Position numbers and translations under genes: made by a program | The notes under the pieces: model-generated | Databases searched by the model: none | Told to the model about the DNA's origin: nothing | Seen by the model: the letters and a program-made list of their open reading frames with translations, nothing else | Part shown: in pieces, positions 1 to 7,982 of the stretch | How the letters are laid out: each line of letters starts with the position of its first letter | How positions within the stretch are numbered: the first letter of the stretch is position 1 | Source of the DNA: Bradyrhizobium sp. Y36 | GTDB taxonomy: Bacteria; Pseudomonadota; Alphaproteobacteria; Rhizobiales; Xanthobacteraceae | Assembly (NCBI RefSeq): GCF_002531575.1 | Contig: NZ_NWTI01000003.1 | Coordinates: forward strand, 248,001-312,000 | Direction: 5' to 3' | Length of the DNA: 64,000 nt

Positions 1-690
1 GCGGTAGCCGAAGCTGCCGACGCTCACCTGCGCCAGCCCCCTGGTGCGATCGATCAAACCGATATGGACGCTCCCGGCCGAGGCGAAATCGCCTTCGTCG
101 GCAAAGTACGGACCCTTGCGCACATCCATCGCGGCGACGGTTTCCGGGATCAGCCAGTTGAGATCGGCATAGCCCTGGCCGTGCGCGTGCGTGCGCATGT
201 TGACGGGAACGCCGTCGACGGTGATCGCAAGGTCGGTCCCGTGATCGAGATTATAGCCGCGCAGAAAATACTGGTTGGCTTTGCCCTCGCCGGAATGCTG
301 CGTCACGATCAGACCCGGCACGGCTTCGAGCGCTTCGCCCGGCCGCGTGAACGGGCGCGCGTTGAGCTGTTCGCCCGTGATGGTGATCTCGCTCGCCATG
401 CTGGGCTGGCTCTTCGCGCCCGATCCGGCGCTGCGTACATCCTCTCCTTGCGCCGTCGCCGGAGACACGAAAATGCGGTGGCCGGCCGGAGACGGCTTGC
501 CGGTGTGGCGCGATGCGATCGGCTTCCTGCGCGCCGACGTTTCGCCGCCACCAATCTCGATCGGCGGCAGCTCGCGCGAGGTCTGGCTGCCTTGCGCGAA
601 AGCGCGGCCGTCATCCGCAAGCAGCACCGCGGCCGAGAGTACCGTCAGCGCGCCGCCGCCACGACGGGGCTCACGCCGCTTCGGTCGCAT
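1..690 (-). CDS. TonB-dependent outer-membrane receptor, N-terminal part (cut by window edge)
   Basis: The reading frame starts at the ATG at 690 and stays open to base 1, giving about 230 residues. A basic start (MRPKRREPRRGG) is followed by a hydrophobic stretch and an AFAQ-type signal-peptidase site, then a Pro/Ser-rich linker. A plug domain follows with GEALEAVPGLIV, QYFLRGYNLDHGTDLAI and GVPVNMRTHAHGQGYADL, typical of TonB receptors. The beta-barrel lies outside the window. The start overlaps the end of the nickel/cobalt permease gene by 20 bp, so the two are probably translationally coupled, and a role in nickel or cobalt entry across the outer membrane is a reasonable inference. The ligand itself cannot be read from the plug. 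Confidence 0.88.
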   Translation of the reverse strand, partial: MRPKRREPRRGGGALTVLSAAVLLADDGRAFAQGSQTSRELPPIEIGGGETSARRKPIASRHTGKPSPAGHRIFVSPATAQGEDVRSAGSGAKSQPSMASEITITGEQLNARPFTRPGEALEAVPGLIVTQHSGEGKANQYFLRGYNLDHGTDLAITVDGVPVNMRTHAHGQGYADLNWLIPETVAAMDVRKGPYFADEGDFASAGSVHIGLIDRTRGLAQVSVGSFGYR

Positions 691-1750
691 CGGCGCATTC
701 CAGAGCTTTCGTTGCGGCGCGGTGCCGGCTGCCCTCGAAGATGCGACGATAGAGCACGACCGAGACGAGCCAGGCGATCGCAAACAGCGCGATCACGGCA
801 AAGCCGACATTGGCGAGCGACTCGTTGAGGCCGTCGACCAGCGCCCACACGCCGCCGGACAGGCCGAGCCGGTCGGCCGCGAGCCCAAGCGCCTCGATAC
901 CGCCGATGAAGAGCGCGACCGCCACGGAGGCGCCGGTGATCGTGAGATTGTACCAGAGCTTGCGCAAGGGATCGACGAAGGCCCATCGATAGGCGCTCAC
1001 CATCAGCGCTGAATCGGCAGTGTCGACCAGCGCCATGCCGGCGGCGAACAGCGCGGGGAAAACCAGGATATCGGCAACGGACGCACCGCGCGCAGCTTCG
1101 GTGGCGGAAATGCTGAGCAGTCCGATCTCGGTCGCGGTGTCGAAGCCGAGCCCGAACAGGAAGCCGAGCGGATACATGTGCCAGGGTTTCGTGACCAGGC
1201 GGAATAGCGGGCCAAGCAGTCGGGCCAGGAACCCACGATTGGCAAGCAGCCTCTCGAGCCCTTCGGCATCGTGAACGCCCTGCTCCCGCGCCGCGCGAAA
1301 TGTCCGCCACAGCCCGGCGAAGATGACGAGATTGATGGCTGCGATCGCGAGCAGAAAAAGCGCCGACACCGAGGTGCCGATGAGACCGCCGATTTCCTTG
1401 AGCAGGCTGTCGCCGCCAAGGCCGACCACACCGAGCGCAAGCAACAGCGTCGCGACCACGACGACGGTGGAATGGCCGAGCGCGAAATAAAGGCCGACGC
1501 TGTGCGGCGCGCCATCCGTCTGCATCAACTTGCGCACGACGTTGTCGATGGCGGCGATGTGATCGGCATCGACGGCGTGGCGCAAGCCGAACACCCAGGC
1601 CAGCAGCGCTGTCGCCAGCACCGTCGGCCGGTCGCCGAACAGCGCGAAAGCCCAGGCCCAAGCGGCAATGTTGGCGGCGATCAGCCCTCCGAACAGCACC
1701 AGCGTTCCGGATTCGATCGTCCGAAAAGTCAGCCTCACCGCCTGCTCCAT
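671..1750 (-). CDS. hupN: NiCoT family nickel/cobalt permease (HoxN/HupN/NixA type)
   Basis: This is a 359-residue polytopic inner-membrane protein of the usual size for the HoxN/HupN/NixA family, which imports Ni2+ or Co2+ for hydrogenase, urease or cobalamin synthesis. The family signature RHAVDADHIAAIDN is present in the second membrane segment (about residues 57-70), including the metal-binding HX4DH core. A second family motif, LGFDTATEIGLL, lies near residue 200. The start has a GGGAG purine run just upstream. The downstream TonB receptor start lies inside this gene, suggesting a metal-uptake pair. Nickel versus cobalt preference cannot be decided from the sequence, and no convincing cobalamin riboswitch precedes it. 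The symbol is by family resemblance. Confidence 0.92.
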   Translation of the reverse strand: MEQAVRLTFRTIESGTLVLFGGLIAANIAAWAWAFALFGDRPTVLATALLAWVFGLRHAVDADHIAAIDNVVRKLMQTDGAPHSVGLYFALGHSTVVVVATLLLALGVVGLGGDSLLKEIGGLIGTSVSALFLLAIAAINLVIFAGLWRTFRAAREQGVHDAEGLERLLANRGFLARLLGPLFRLVTKPWHMYPLGFLFGLGFDTATEIGLLSISATEAARGASVADILVFPALFAAGMALVDTADSALMVSAYRWAFVDPLRKLWYNLTITGASVAVALFIGGIEALGLAADRLGLSGGVWALVDGLNESLANVGFAVIALFAIAWLVSVVLYRRIFEGSRHRAATKALECADATEAA

Positions 1751-2097
1751 CGCTCCCGCCCCGCAGTATGACGTTTATCAAGAACCCTCATACTGACAAG
1801 AGCAAGAGCCGCGCCACTTTCGACCCTGCGGCCGGCAGACTCCTGGAGACGGTCACACCTCATTGATTCCATGGAAGATTTTTGGCTCAGCCCGGCGCAA
1901 CGCCAAATCGGGATGCTGCGCCTTTGTTGGCAAGCAACTATCCACTTTGCCGACCAGGTTGACCGGTCCGCACACGCCCCCTGAGGGGATATTTGCAAAA
2001 GATCGTCTGCGGACGTTCGACATGGATCGCCGCTGGCGGACGTGCTGCCGCCGACGGCTCTCGCCCGACCGTGCCTTCACGACCGCCCGGAGGCGTT
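1751..2097. other. Intergenic region upstream of nickel/cobalt permease
   Basis: About 350 bp between the siderophore-receptor stop and the permease start. No coding frame looks real. It presumably carries the permease promoter. A short stretch at 1831-1850 on the minus strand resembles a cobalamin-riboswitch B12 box, but the rest of the riboswitch core is missing, so none is called. Confidence 0.4.
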
Positions 2098-4374
2098 TCA
2101 CATGTCCACGGTCATCGACAGGAGATATGTGCGTGGTGCTCCCAGGAAGAACGTTCCGAACGAAGCCACGCTGGACCAGTAACTCTCACCGGTCACATTC
2201 TGAATGTTTGCGCGGAAAACCGTCTTCTTGCCGTTGATCGCCGTGGTGTAGCGAGCCCCGACGTCGAGTCGCGTCCACTCCGGAATCGACTGCTTGTTCG
2301 CGGAATCGATGAACTGCCTGCCCGTGTAGATGACGGCTCCGTTCAACGTGAGATCCCTCATCCACGGAAGGTCCCACTCCGCACCAAGATTGGCCTGCAC
2401 GTTCGGCACGCCGATCGGCGTGTTGCCGACATTCGCCGCGACGGCGGTCTTCGTCAGCGTGCCGTCCAGCAGCGAAACGCCTCCGAGGATTCGAACATCC
2501 GGCATGAGCTCGCCGTAGACGTTGAACTCCAGCCCCCGGACTCGTTGTTCGGCCGTCGCCGCGAAGCGCCCGGCGGAGAGCTCGCCGCTCGCCTTCGAAA
2601 TCTCGAAGGCGCTGAAGGTGGTTGCGATCCGGCCGAAATCCACCTTGATACCGGCCTCATACTGCTTGGCGACGTAAGGCTGCAGCACTTCGCCGAAATT
2701 GGACGCGGTCTGCGGAGCGACGTCGCCCCGGGCGAGACCTTCGACATAGTTCGCGTACAGAGAGACGTTCTCCACGGGCCGGACCACGAGCCCGACAACG
2801 GGGGTCACCGCGCTCTTGTCGTAGGACGACGTCAGCGTCCCGACGTTGGAGAGATAGTTGTTGGCCTCGATGCCCTGGCGCCGGACACCGAGAGTCAGCA
2901 GGACGCGCTCGTCGAGCACGGACAAGGTGTCGGCAATCGAAAGCCCCGTAAGTTCACTGTCCGAGAGCCGCGGACGGCCGCTGCTCTCGTTGGCGAATTG
3001 AGTTGGCGCAACAGTGGGATTGTAGATGTTCGATGTGACAAGCGTGCCGTTGGTCAGCCGCCGGTACAGGGCGTCATGATAGACCGAGGCCTGGACGGCG
3101 AGCGCATGATGCACGAAGCCGGTGTCGAAGCGGGCGCGGACACCGCCATCATAGGTGGTTCGATCGATGCTGAGGCCGAAGAACTGGGGCGTGGAGGTCG
3201 TGTCACCGCTCCCGTTGACGATCGTCGAAAGACCGAAGAACCGCTCGACATTGGTCTTGGAGCCGCCGACATCCGCAAACAGCGTGACCTGGTCGCTGAC
3301 ATCGTATTCGGTCCGCAGCAAGGCGGATTGGTCGGTGATGCGCGACCATTCCCAGGGCTGGGTCACGTTCAGCTTGCCGTCCGGCGCCTTCGGCACCTGC
3401 AGGCCGGAGGCCATCAAAAAGGGCCGTGACGGCGCGTCGAACCGATCGGTCTGCGCGATGAGATAGAGCCACGACCTGAAGCGCTCGCCCCGATAATCGA
3501 GAGCTAGCGATCCGACACCTGTCGTTTCGGATTGGCGATCGATGGGCGTGTTACCGCCGCGAACGCTACCGCTGGCGCGTACGCCCCATTCCTTGCCGTC
3601 GCCGTAACGCCGCGCAACGTCCCAGTGACCGCCGAAGCGCGCCGTCGAGCCGTAGCTTGCGGTCAGACGGGTCAGATCCTCGTCCGCCCGCTTTGGCACG
3701 ACGTTGATCACGCCGCCGACGCCGCCATTGGGCGCCATGCCCGACAGCGCGGCCGAGGGACCCTTGAGCACTTCGATGCGCTCGACGTAATCCGTGAAGA
3801 TGCGATAGGTCGGCGCGATTCCGTAAAGCCCCTCGAAAGCGAACTCACCATTGTTGCCTTCGTTGATCGGAAATCCGCGAATGTTGAAGGAGTCCACCAC
3901 GCCGCCCGTCGGGTGGGAGCTCCGCACCGACGGATCGAGGATCAAGGCATCGGCGCCCGTTGCCGCCTGCTGATCCCGAACGAACTTGTCGGTGTAGCTG
4001 GTCGCGCTGAACGGCGACTTCATCGTGCTGGTGTTGCCGAGCAGCCCGAGCCGCGCGCCCTGGGCGACCTGGCCGCCGGCGAATGGCGGGGCGACAGCGG
4101 CCTGCGATTGCACCGCGACCGCTGGCGCCTGCGGTGCGCGCCGCGCGGTCGATCGGATGCGGGCATCGTTTCGCCTGACAGGCGCACGGCGAGCCGACTG
4201 TTTCGCCGGCGCTTCGACGGTCACTGGTGGAAGAGAGCTTCCGCCTTGCGATGTCTGGGATCGCGCAGGCAATTCGAACCACGTGAGAAACGCCACTCCG
4301 CCCAGCAGCGCCACGGCTACGCGCGCCACCGTCCCAACCCCACCCGCACGTCGCATTCCCCGCAAGTCCTTCAT
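2098..4374 (-). CDS. TonB-dependent siderophore receptor
   Basis: A 758-residue outer-membrane receptor, typical in length for ferrichrome/ferrioxamine-type receptors. It begins with a hydrophobic signal segment (VARVAVALLGGVAFL) ending near LPARSQ, then a Pro/Ala/Arg-rich linker. The plug has NIRGFPINEGNNG, YVERIEVLKGPSAALSG and GGVINVVPKRA, and a long beta-barrel follows. The frame is open upstream, but the extra residues (many Cys/Pro) do not look like a signal peptide, so the ATG at 4374 is preferred; an ATG at 4356 is also possible. The chain ends in SMTVDM rather than the usual terminal aromatic residue, which is slightly odd for Bam-mediated barrel assembly. The siderophore is unknown. 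Iron regulation is expected for the family, but no clear Irr or RirA site was seen. Confidence 0.93.
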   Translation of the reverse strand: MKDLRGMRRAGGVGTVARVAVALLGGVAFLTWFELPARSQTSQGGSSLPPVTVEAPAKQSARRAPVRRNDARIRSTARRAPQAPAVAVQSQAAVAPPFAGGQVAQGARLGLLGNTSTMKSPFSATSYTDKFVRDQQAATGADALILDPSVRSSHPTGGVVDSFNIRGFPINEGNNGEFAFEGLYGIAPTYRIFTDYVERIEVLKGPSAALSGMAPNGGVGGVINVVPKRADEDLTRLTASYGSTARFGGHWDVARRYGDGKEWGVRASGSVRGGNTPIDRQSETTGVGSLALDYRGERFRSWLYLIAQTDRFDAPSRPFLMASGLQVPKAPDGKLNVTQPWEWSRITDQSALLRTEYDVSDQVTLFADVGGSKTNVERFFGLSTIVNGSGDTTSTPQFFGLSIDRTTYDGGVRARFDTGFVHHALAVQASVYHDALYRRLTNGTLVTSNIYNPTVAPTQFANESSGRPRLSDSELTGLSIADTLSVLDERVLLTLGVRRQGIEANNYLSNVGTLTSSYDKSAVTPVVGLVVRPVENVSLYANYVEGLARGDVAPQTASNFGEVLQPYVAKQYEAGIKVDFGRIATTFSAFEISKASGELSAGRFAATAEQRVRGLEFNVYGELMPDVRILGGVSLLDGTLTKTAVAANVGNTPIGVPNVQANLGAEWDLPWMRDLTLNGAVIYTGRQFIDSANKQSIPEWTRLDVGARYTTAINGKKTVFRANIQNVTGESYWSSVASFGTFFLGAPRTYLLSMTVDM

Positions 4375-4801
4375 CAATGGTGCGCAACCGCCGTGAGGCG
4401 GCTCCACACTTGGCCAGCAACAATCATCGACCGAAGAGCAGCTCTTCGGATCCAAGTCCGGCCGGCACACATGCCCCGTCAATCAATTGCTCTGCAGACG
4501 CGCACGCCCGTTCGCTGCCATCGTCTGGGCGGCGACATGCGAATGCGAGCGACCTGCATGGCCTCTTTAGGAAGAGGCCGTCGCGACGGCAACGCAATTG
4601 CGTCCGCTACGACTTAGAATGCCTCGATCGTTAGCGATCGACAGGCGAATGTCTGGAACGATTCAAATGCGCCCTGGATGATTCCAAATCGGTGCGGTCA
4701 AAATGTCGCGGGAATATCCGGAAGAATGCGCGGGTCAGGAATGCTCCGCGCTGCATCTCATTGATGTCGCCGATATTCCGGCGACAACTGCTGCTGACGC
4801 G
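4375..4801. other. Intergenic region upstream of siderophore receptor
   Basis: About 430 bp without a credible gene. It contains a perfect 7-bp inverted repeat (4561-4567 and 4572-4578, listed separately). It is more AT-rich by eye than the surrounding coding DNA, as expected of a promoter region. Confidence 0.4.
4561..4578. repeat. Perfect hairpin upstream of siderophore receptor
   Basis: GCCTCTT and AAGAGGC flank a TAGG loop, a perfect 7-bp stem. It lies about 190 bp upstream of the receptor start, on the side expected for its promoter or long leader. There is no following T-run, so a terminator is unlikely. An operator or leader hairpin is possible. Confidence 0.45.
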
Positions 4802-5236
4802 CTACCTCAGCGAGATCGTGATCTGGCTGACATTGGCCGCAAGCTCCAGTCCCGCTTTCGGCCCCTGCATCACGATCGTCACTCCCTTTTCATTGCGAAG
4901 GTGGACGCCGTTGACGCCGCCGACCAACGCAAAGCCGCCGCCGACCGAGCTGTAGGTGCCGGCAAAGTCGTTGATCTCGCGAATCCCAGAAGCCCAACCG
5001 TCAAGCCGGCCGACCGTCGCACCGGCCGTGATGCCGAAGCTCATGCCCGTGATCTTGAAGGGATAGGCCCGACCGCGATAGGTCAGCACGCCGCTGCCGG
5101 CGCCGCCGCCGATCAGAAGGCCGCCCTTGAGGATCTTGGCGCGGACGTGACCCGCCGCCTGCGCGAACGACGGTGTCGCCGGCGTAGCCAGTCCAAGCGC
5201 CAGCAGCAACATTGCGATCAGGCGAAAGCCCAGCAT
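4802..5236 (-). CDS. Small exported conserved protein, paralogue of 14183-14617
   Basis: A 144-residue protein with a clear signal peptide (LIAMLLLALGLATPATPSFAQA) and a glycine-rich body. The body carries KGGLLIGGGAGSGVLTYRGR, YPFKITGMSFGITAGAT and a C-terminal GLELAANVSQITISLR. The protein at 14183-14617 has exactly the same length and aligns throughout (KGGFIVGVGGGEGVLLYRGK, YPFTVSGMSVGLTVGAS, VGAEVSAAVGGVTIRLK), so the two are paralogues. It starts 8 bp after the DUF2950 gene stops and is the last gene of the DUF3300-DUF2950 operon. Function is not recognised; the alternating Gly/hydrophobic pattern suggests a beta-rich periplasmic or outer-membrane protein. The ATG at 5236 is chosen because it gives the signal peptide. 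Confidence 0.82.
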   Translation of the reverse strand: MLGFRLIAMLLLALGLATPATPSFAQAAGHVRAKILKGGLLIGGGAGSGVLTYRGRAYPFKITGMSFGITAGATVGRLDGWASGIREINDFAGTYSSVGGGFALVGGVNGVHLRNEKGVTIVMQGPKAGLELAANVSQITISLR

Positions 5237-5243
5237 GCGTCGA

Positions 5244-6161
5244 TCACGGCTTTGCGGCATCGACCTTCTTCCAGGTCTGGTCCGGATCGAACAGCGTGGT
5301 GCGCTCGGCGATGAAGGTCGTGCGCTTGCCGAGATCCTTCTGATAGACGGTGCCGGCATGATTGACGAGGAACGTCATCACCCCGGAATTGCCGTACTCC
5401 GCAGGCCAGGCGATCAGCGCGAAGCCGCCGATCATCTTGCCCTTGACGACATAGTTGAGCGCGCCGCCGGGCGCATCGGGGCCCTGCCCTCTGAGGATGT
5501 GGAAATAGTAGCCGTGATAGGGCGAAGGTCCGACATCGCCTGCGCGGTAACCCTCCTTCGAAGCCTCGGCCGCCAGTGCGCCGAGCGGGCTCGGATCGCT
5601 GTCGTCGCGCCAGAACAGACCATCTTTCTTGCCGGGCGTCGAGACGATGCGCTGGGCGTAGACGCCGGCGCCCTCGCCGCGATCCTTGTCGGCATATTCG
5701 TTCTGCGCATCGACATAGGCGAGCGCGGTCTGGATCGCGTCGAGCTCGTTGCGGCCGATGCGACGGCGCAGCACCTCGATCCGTCCCTCGTCGGTGTCGA
5801 ACTCCCAGCCGGTCTTGGTGTTGAGCAGCGGGATCGGGAACGGGAAATCGTCAGGCCCGAGCATCAGGGTCGCGCTCTTGTTGCCTTCCGTCTTGATGCC
5901 GTGCTTGGCGTCATACATCGACGTGAAGCGCTGGCGGATATCGTTGTCCGCGATCTCGTCGCCGGAGGAGACGATGTCGTCGGCAGCGTTGCCGAGCACT
6001 TTGAGGATATCGCGAGGTCCACTCTTCACCGCGGCCGCGAGCGCCGCGGCCGCGTCCTCAGGCGTCTTGAAGGATTGCTGTGCCTGCGCTGCAGATCCCA
6101 GCATCGCCAGCGCCATGAGAGCCGGCAACATTGCGCGGCGGATCAATGTCAGACCGGTCAT
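5244..6161 (-). CDS. DUF2950 family exported protein
   Basis: A 305-residue protein with a signal peptide (MLPALMALAMLGSAAQAQ). The body matches the DUF2950 family as I know it: an early FKTPEDAAAAL segment, TGWEFDTDEGRIEVLRRRIGRNE, a QNEYADKDRGEGAGVYAQRI segment and PYHGYYFHILRGQG. DUF2950 genes often sit beside DUF3300 genes, as here. The ATG at 6161 overlaps the stop of the DUF3300 gene by 4 bp (ATGA), which both fixes the start and shows translational coupling. Molecular function is unknown; the location should be periplasmic. It should share the FixK-type promoter at 7926-7939. Confidence 0.9.
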   Translation of the reverse strand: MTGLTLIRRAMLPALMALAMLGSAAQAQQSFKTPEDAAAALAAAVKSGPRDILKVLGNAADDIVSSGDEIADNDIRQRFTSMYDAKHGIKTEGNKSATLMLGPDDFPFPIPLLNTKTGWEFDTDEGRIEVLRRRIGRNELDAIQTALAYVDAQNEYADKDRGEGAGVYAQRIVSTPGKKDGLFWRDDSDPSPLGALAAEASKEGYRAGDVGPSPYHGYYFHILRGQGPDAPGGALNYVVKGKMIGGFALIAWPAEYGNSGVMTFLVNHAGTVYQKDLGKRTTFIAERTTLFDPDQTWKKVDAAKP

Positions 6162-7870
6162 GGCGTCACCTCTGCTGGGATCTTCGCGCCGCGGGCGAGC
6201 CACTCGCGGTAGGTGCGGAATGTCAGCCCGAGCTTCTCGTAGTAAACGCGCAGATAGCCATCGCTACCGCGCGTCACGGCACCGGGCATCACCTGCTCGA
6301 CTTCCTGCGCCATGACGCCGACATAGGCCTTGTCGCTGCCGATATAGCTGAAGCGGTAATAGCCGAGGCCATTGGCGAGATGGCCGAGCAAGACGACGTC
6401 ATGCTTCAGCGCGATATCGGAACGTCGGCCACCGCCGCCACCGCCACGGCCGCCTCCCCCGAAGCCGCCGCCGCCACCACGCGTCGCCATCCCGCCACCG
6501 CCGCCACGACCGGCCATGCTCGGTCCGCCGCCACCGCCGCGCGGCATGCTCGCCATGCTGGATCGTCCGCGTGCAGATGCTGCGGCCGCCGACCGGCCCG
6601 CGGAGACGTTCATCGCGCCGCCGCGATTGCCGCCGCCGCCGCGGTTGGCTGCAGCACCTCCGCCCGCGCGGTTCGCCGCCTTGGCGCGATCGCCGCCGCC
6701 CTTGGCCCGGTCACCTCCGCCCTTTGCGCGATCACCTGCGCCCTTGGCGCGATCCCCGGCACCGGCGCGGTCGCCGCCGCCCGGCCGATCCCGCGTCCCT
6801 GCGCTTGGACGATCTCCCGCACCCGGACGATCGCCGCGATTGCCGGCGCGGTCACCGGGACCACCGCGATCACCAGCACGGTCTCCCGCGCGATCGCCTG
6901 CCCGATCTCCCGCACCCTGATTGGGCCGCAGCACCTGGTTGCCGTCACGGCCGCGGAAATCCATCCGGTCCGACACGCCGGCCTTCAGGTTGTTGTTGCC
7001 GAAGCGCTGTTGAACATTGCTGTTGTTGTAGCGCACGCCTTGGCGATGCGCCGGATTGTGCTGCCAGCCATTGCCGATGTTGGTGGTGCGATGGTTGACG
7101 TAGACGTTGCGGTTGCCCCAGTTGCAGCCGCCACCCCAGTAATTGCCCCAGCGCCCGATCGCCCAGGCGGTGCCGAAGGCCAGTCCCGCTGCAACCACGC
7201 CTGCCCCGATATAGGACGGGTAGCCCCAATAATACGGCGGATACTCCGCATAAGGCCAACTGCCATAGACCGTCGCCGGATCGTAATACGGGACGTACAT
7301 CTCGGCAGGATTGGCCTGCTGGATCACGACGACCTGCTTGCCTTGCTGCGCCTGGACACTGACCTTCTGCTGCTTGGTCGTGACCAGCTTCTTGTTGTCA
7401 TACGCCTTGGTGCGCAGGCGCTGGATCGCGTCCATCACGTCGGGCTGCTGGGCGAGGAAGGCATCGCCGAGCTTCTTGGTCCATTCGAGCTGGTCGCTCA
7501 TCATGGTCAACACGTCGGCGGTGCTGGCCAGGGCCTTGACGCTGTCGTCCCAGGCCTGCTTGTCGACCTCCGTCTTCAGCGCATCACCCTTGAGAGACTT
7601 GCGCTCCTTCAGCCAGCGGTCGGCCTGCACCACCTCCAGCGGATAGGTCGAGGCGGCGAGCACGTTGGCGAGGAGCTCGTCGGGATAGAGCGCGATCGGC
7701 GCGACCAGGGCCTCGAGCTGCTCCGGCTTCAGGACCTCGGCGGTCGGAGCGGGCGGGCTTGCGGGCTGCGCCTGCGGAGTTGGAGGCGCCGTCGTGGTCT
7801 GCGCCGTCGCGGCGACCGACGTCGTCATCAAGAGCGCGAGTGCCATCAGGGTCTTGCAGCAGCGGAACAT
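6158..7870 (-). CDS. DUF3300 protein with GDR repeats and S74-like C-terminal domain
   Basis: A 570-residue exported protein in three parts. (1) After a signal peptide (TLMALALLMTTSVAATAQ) comes a DUF3300 domain with LVAPIALYPDELLANVLAAS, YPLEVVQADRWL and NPAEMYVPYYDPATVYG. (2) A low-complexity region at roughly residues 325-460 is built of AGDR/GGDRAK/GNRG repeats, followed by Gly-rich runs. (3) The C-terminal 90 residues (SDIALKHDVVLLG, LGYYRFSYIGSD, AYVGVMAQEVEQVMP) resemble the intramolecular-chaperone (peptidase S74-like) domain of tail-fibre and adhesin proteins. It is the first gene of a three-gene operon, 56 bp downstream of a perfect FixK/FNR box. The start at 7870 is supported by the signal peptide and box spacing. 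Likely an envelope or surface protein; function unknown. Confidence 0.9.
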   Translation of the reverse strand: MFRCCKTLMALALLMTTSVAATAQTTTAPPTPQAQPASPPAPTAEVLKPEQLEALVAPIALYPDELLANVLAASTYPLEVVQADRWLKERKSLKGDALKTEVDKQAWDDSVKALASTADVLTMMSDQLEWTKKLGDAFLAQQPDVMDAIQRLRTKAYDNKKLVTTKQQKVSVQAQQGKQVVVIQQANPAEMYVPYYDPATVYGSWPYAEYPPYYWGYPSYIGAGVVAAGLAFGTAWAIGRWGNYWGGGCNWGNRNVYVNHRTTNIGNGWQHNPAHRQGVRYNNSNVQQRFGNNNLKAGVSDRMDFRGRDGNQVLRPNQGAGDRAGDRAGDRAGDRGGPGDRAGNRGDRPGAGDRPSAGTRDRPGGGDRAGAGDRAKGAGDRAKGGGDRAKGGGDRAKAANRAGGGAAANRGGGGNRGGAMNVSAGRSAAAASARGRSSMASMPRGGGGGPSMAGRGGGGGMATRGGGGGFGGGGRGGGGGGRRSDIALKHDVVLLGHLANGLGYYRFSYIGSDKAYVGVMAQEVEQVMPGAVTRGSDGYLRVYYEKLGLTFRTYREWLARGAKIPAEVTP

Positions 7871-7925
7871 CGCATCCTCCCTCGGACTTCCAGTTGGCAC
7901 GATCGGACCGCAACACCGAGGTTTG

Positions 7926-7939
7926 TTGATCGAGATCAA
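7926..7939. promoter_or_regulatory. FixK/FNR box upstream of DUF3300 operon
   Basis: TTGATCGAGATCAA is a perfect dyad matching the FixK/FNR consensus TTGAT-N4-ATCAA. The centre is 62 bp upstream of the ATG at 7870. A class II promoter (box centred at -41.5) would place the transcription start about 21 bp before the start codon. Confidence 0.85.
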
Positions 7940-7982
7940 CGAAACGAGGTCGACATGGCTGTTGCAGCGCGGAAGCAAACAT

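Noticed and set aside
645-1781. A 378-codon minus-strand frame overlapping the nickel/cobalt permease
   Set aside because: The permease frame has the NiCoT signature and membrane helices; the other frame is Arg-rich and has no features.
1831-1850. B12-box-like sequence upstream of the nickel/cobalt permease
   Set aside because: Only this part resembles a cobalamin riboswitch. The conserved core (GCCACTG and GCTGCCCCCGCAACTG-like parts) is missing.
4611-4628. Half of an Irr iron-control element (TTAGAA) upstream of the siderophore receptor
   Set aside because: Only one half-site matches; the expected inverted TTCTAA half is not present at the right spacing.
4802-5236. EipA/DUF1134 assignment for the two 144-residue paralogues
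   Set aside because: Size and Gly-rich pattern are similar, but the EipA segments I remember do not align, so no family name is given.
6570-6960. Repeat DNA that might be taken for a CRISPR array
   Set aside because: The units are degenerate, have no spacers, and translate as GDR-type protein repeats inside the DUF3300 gene.
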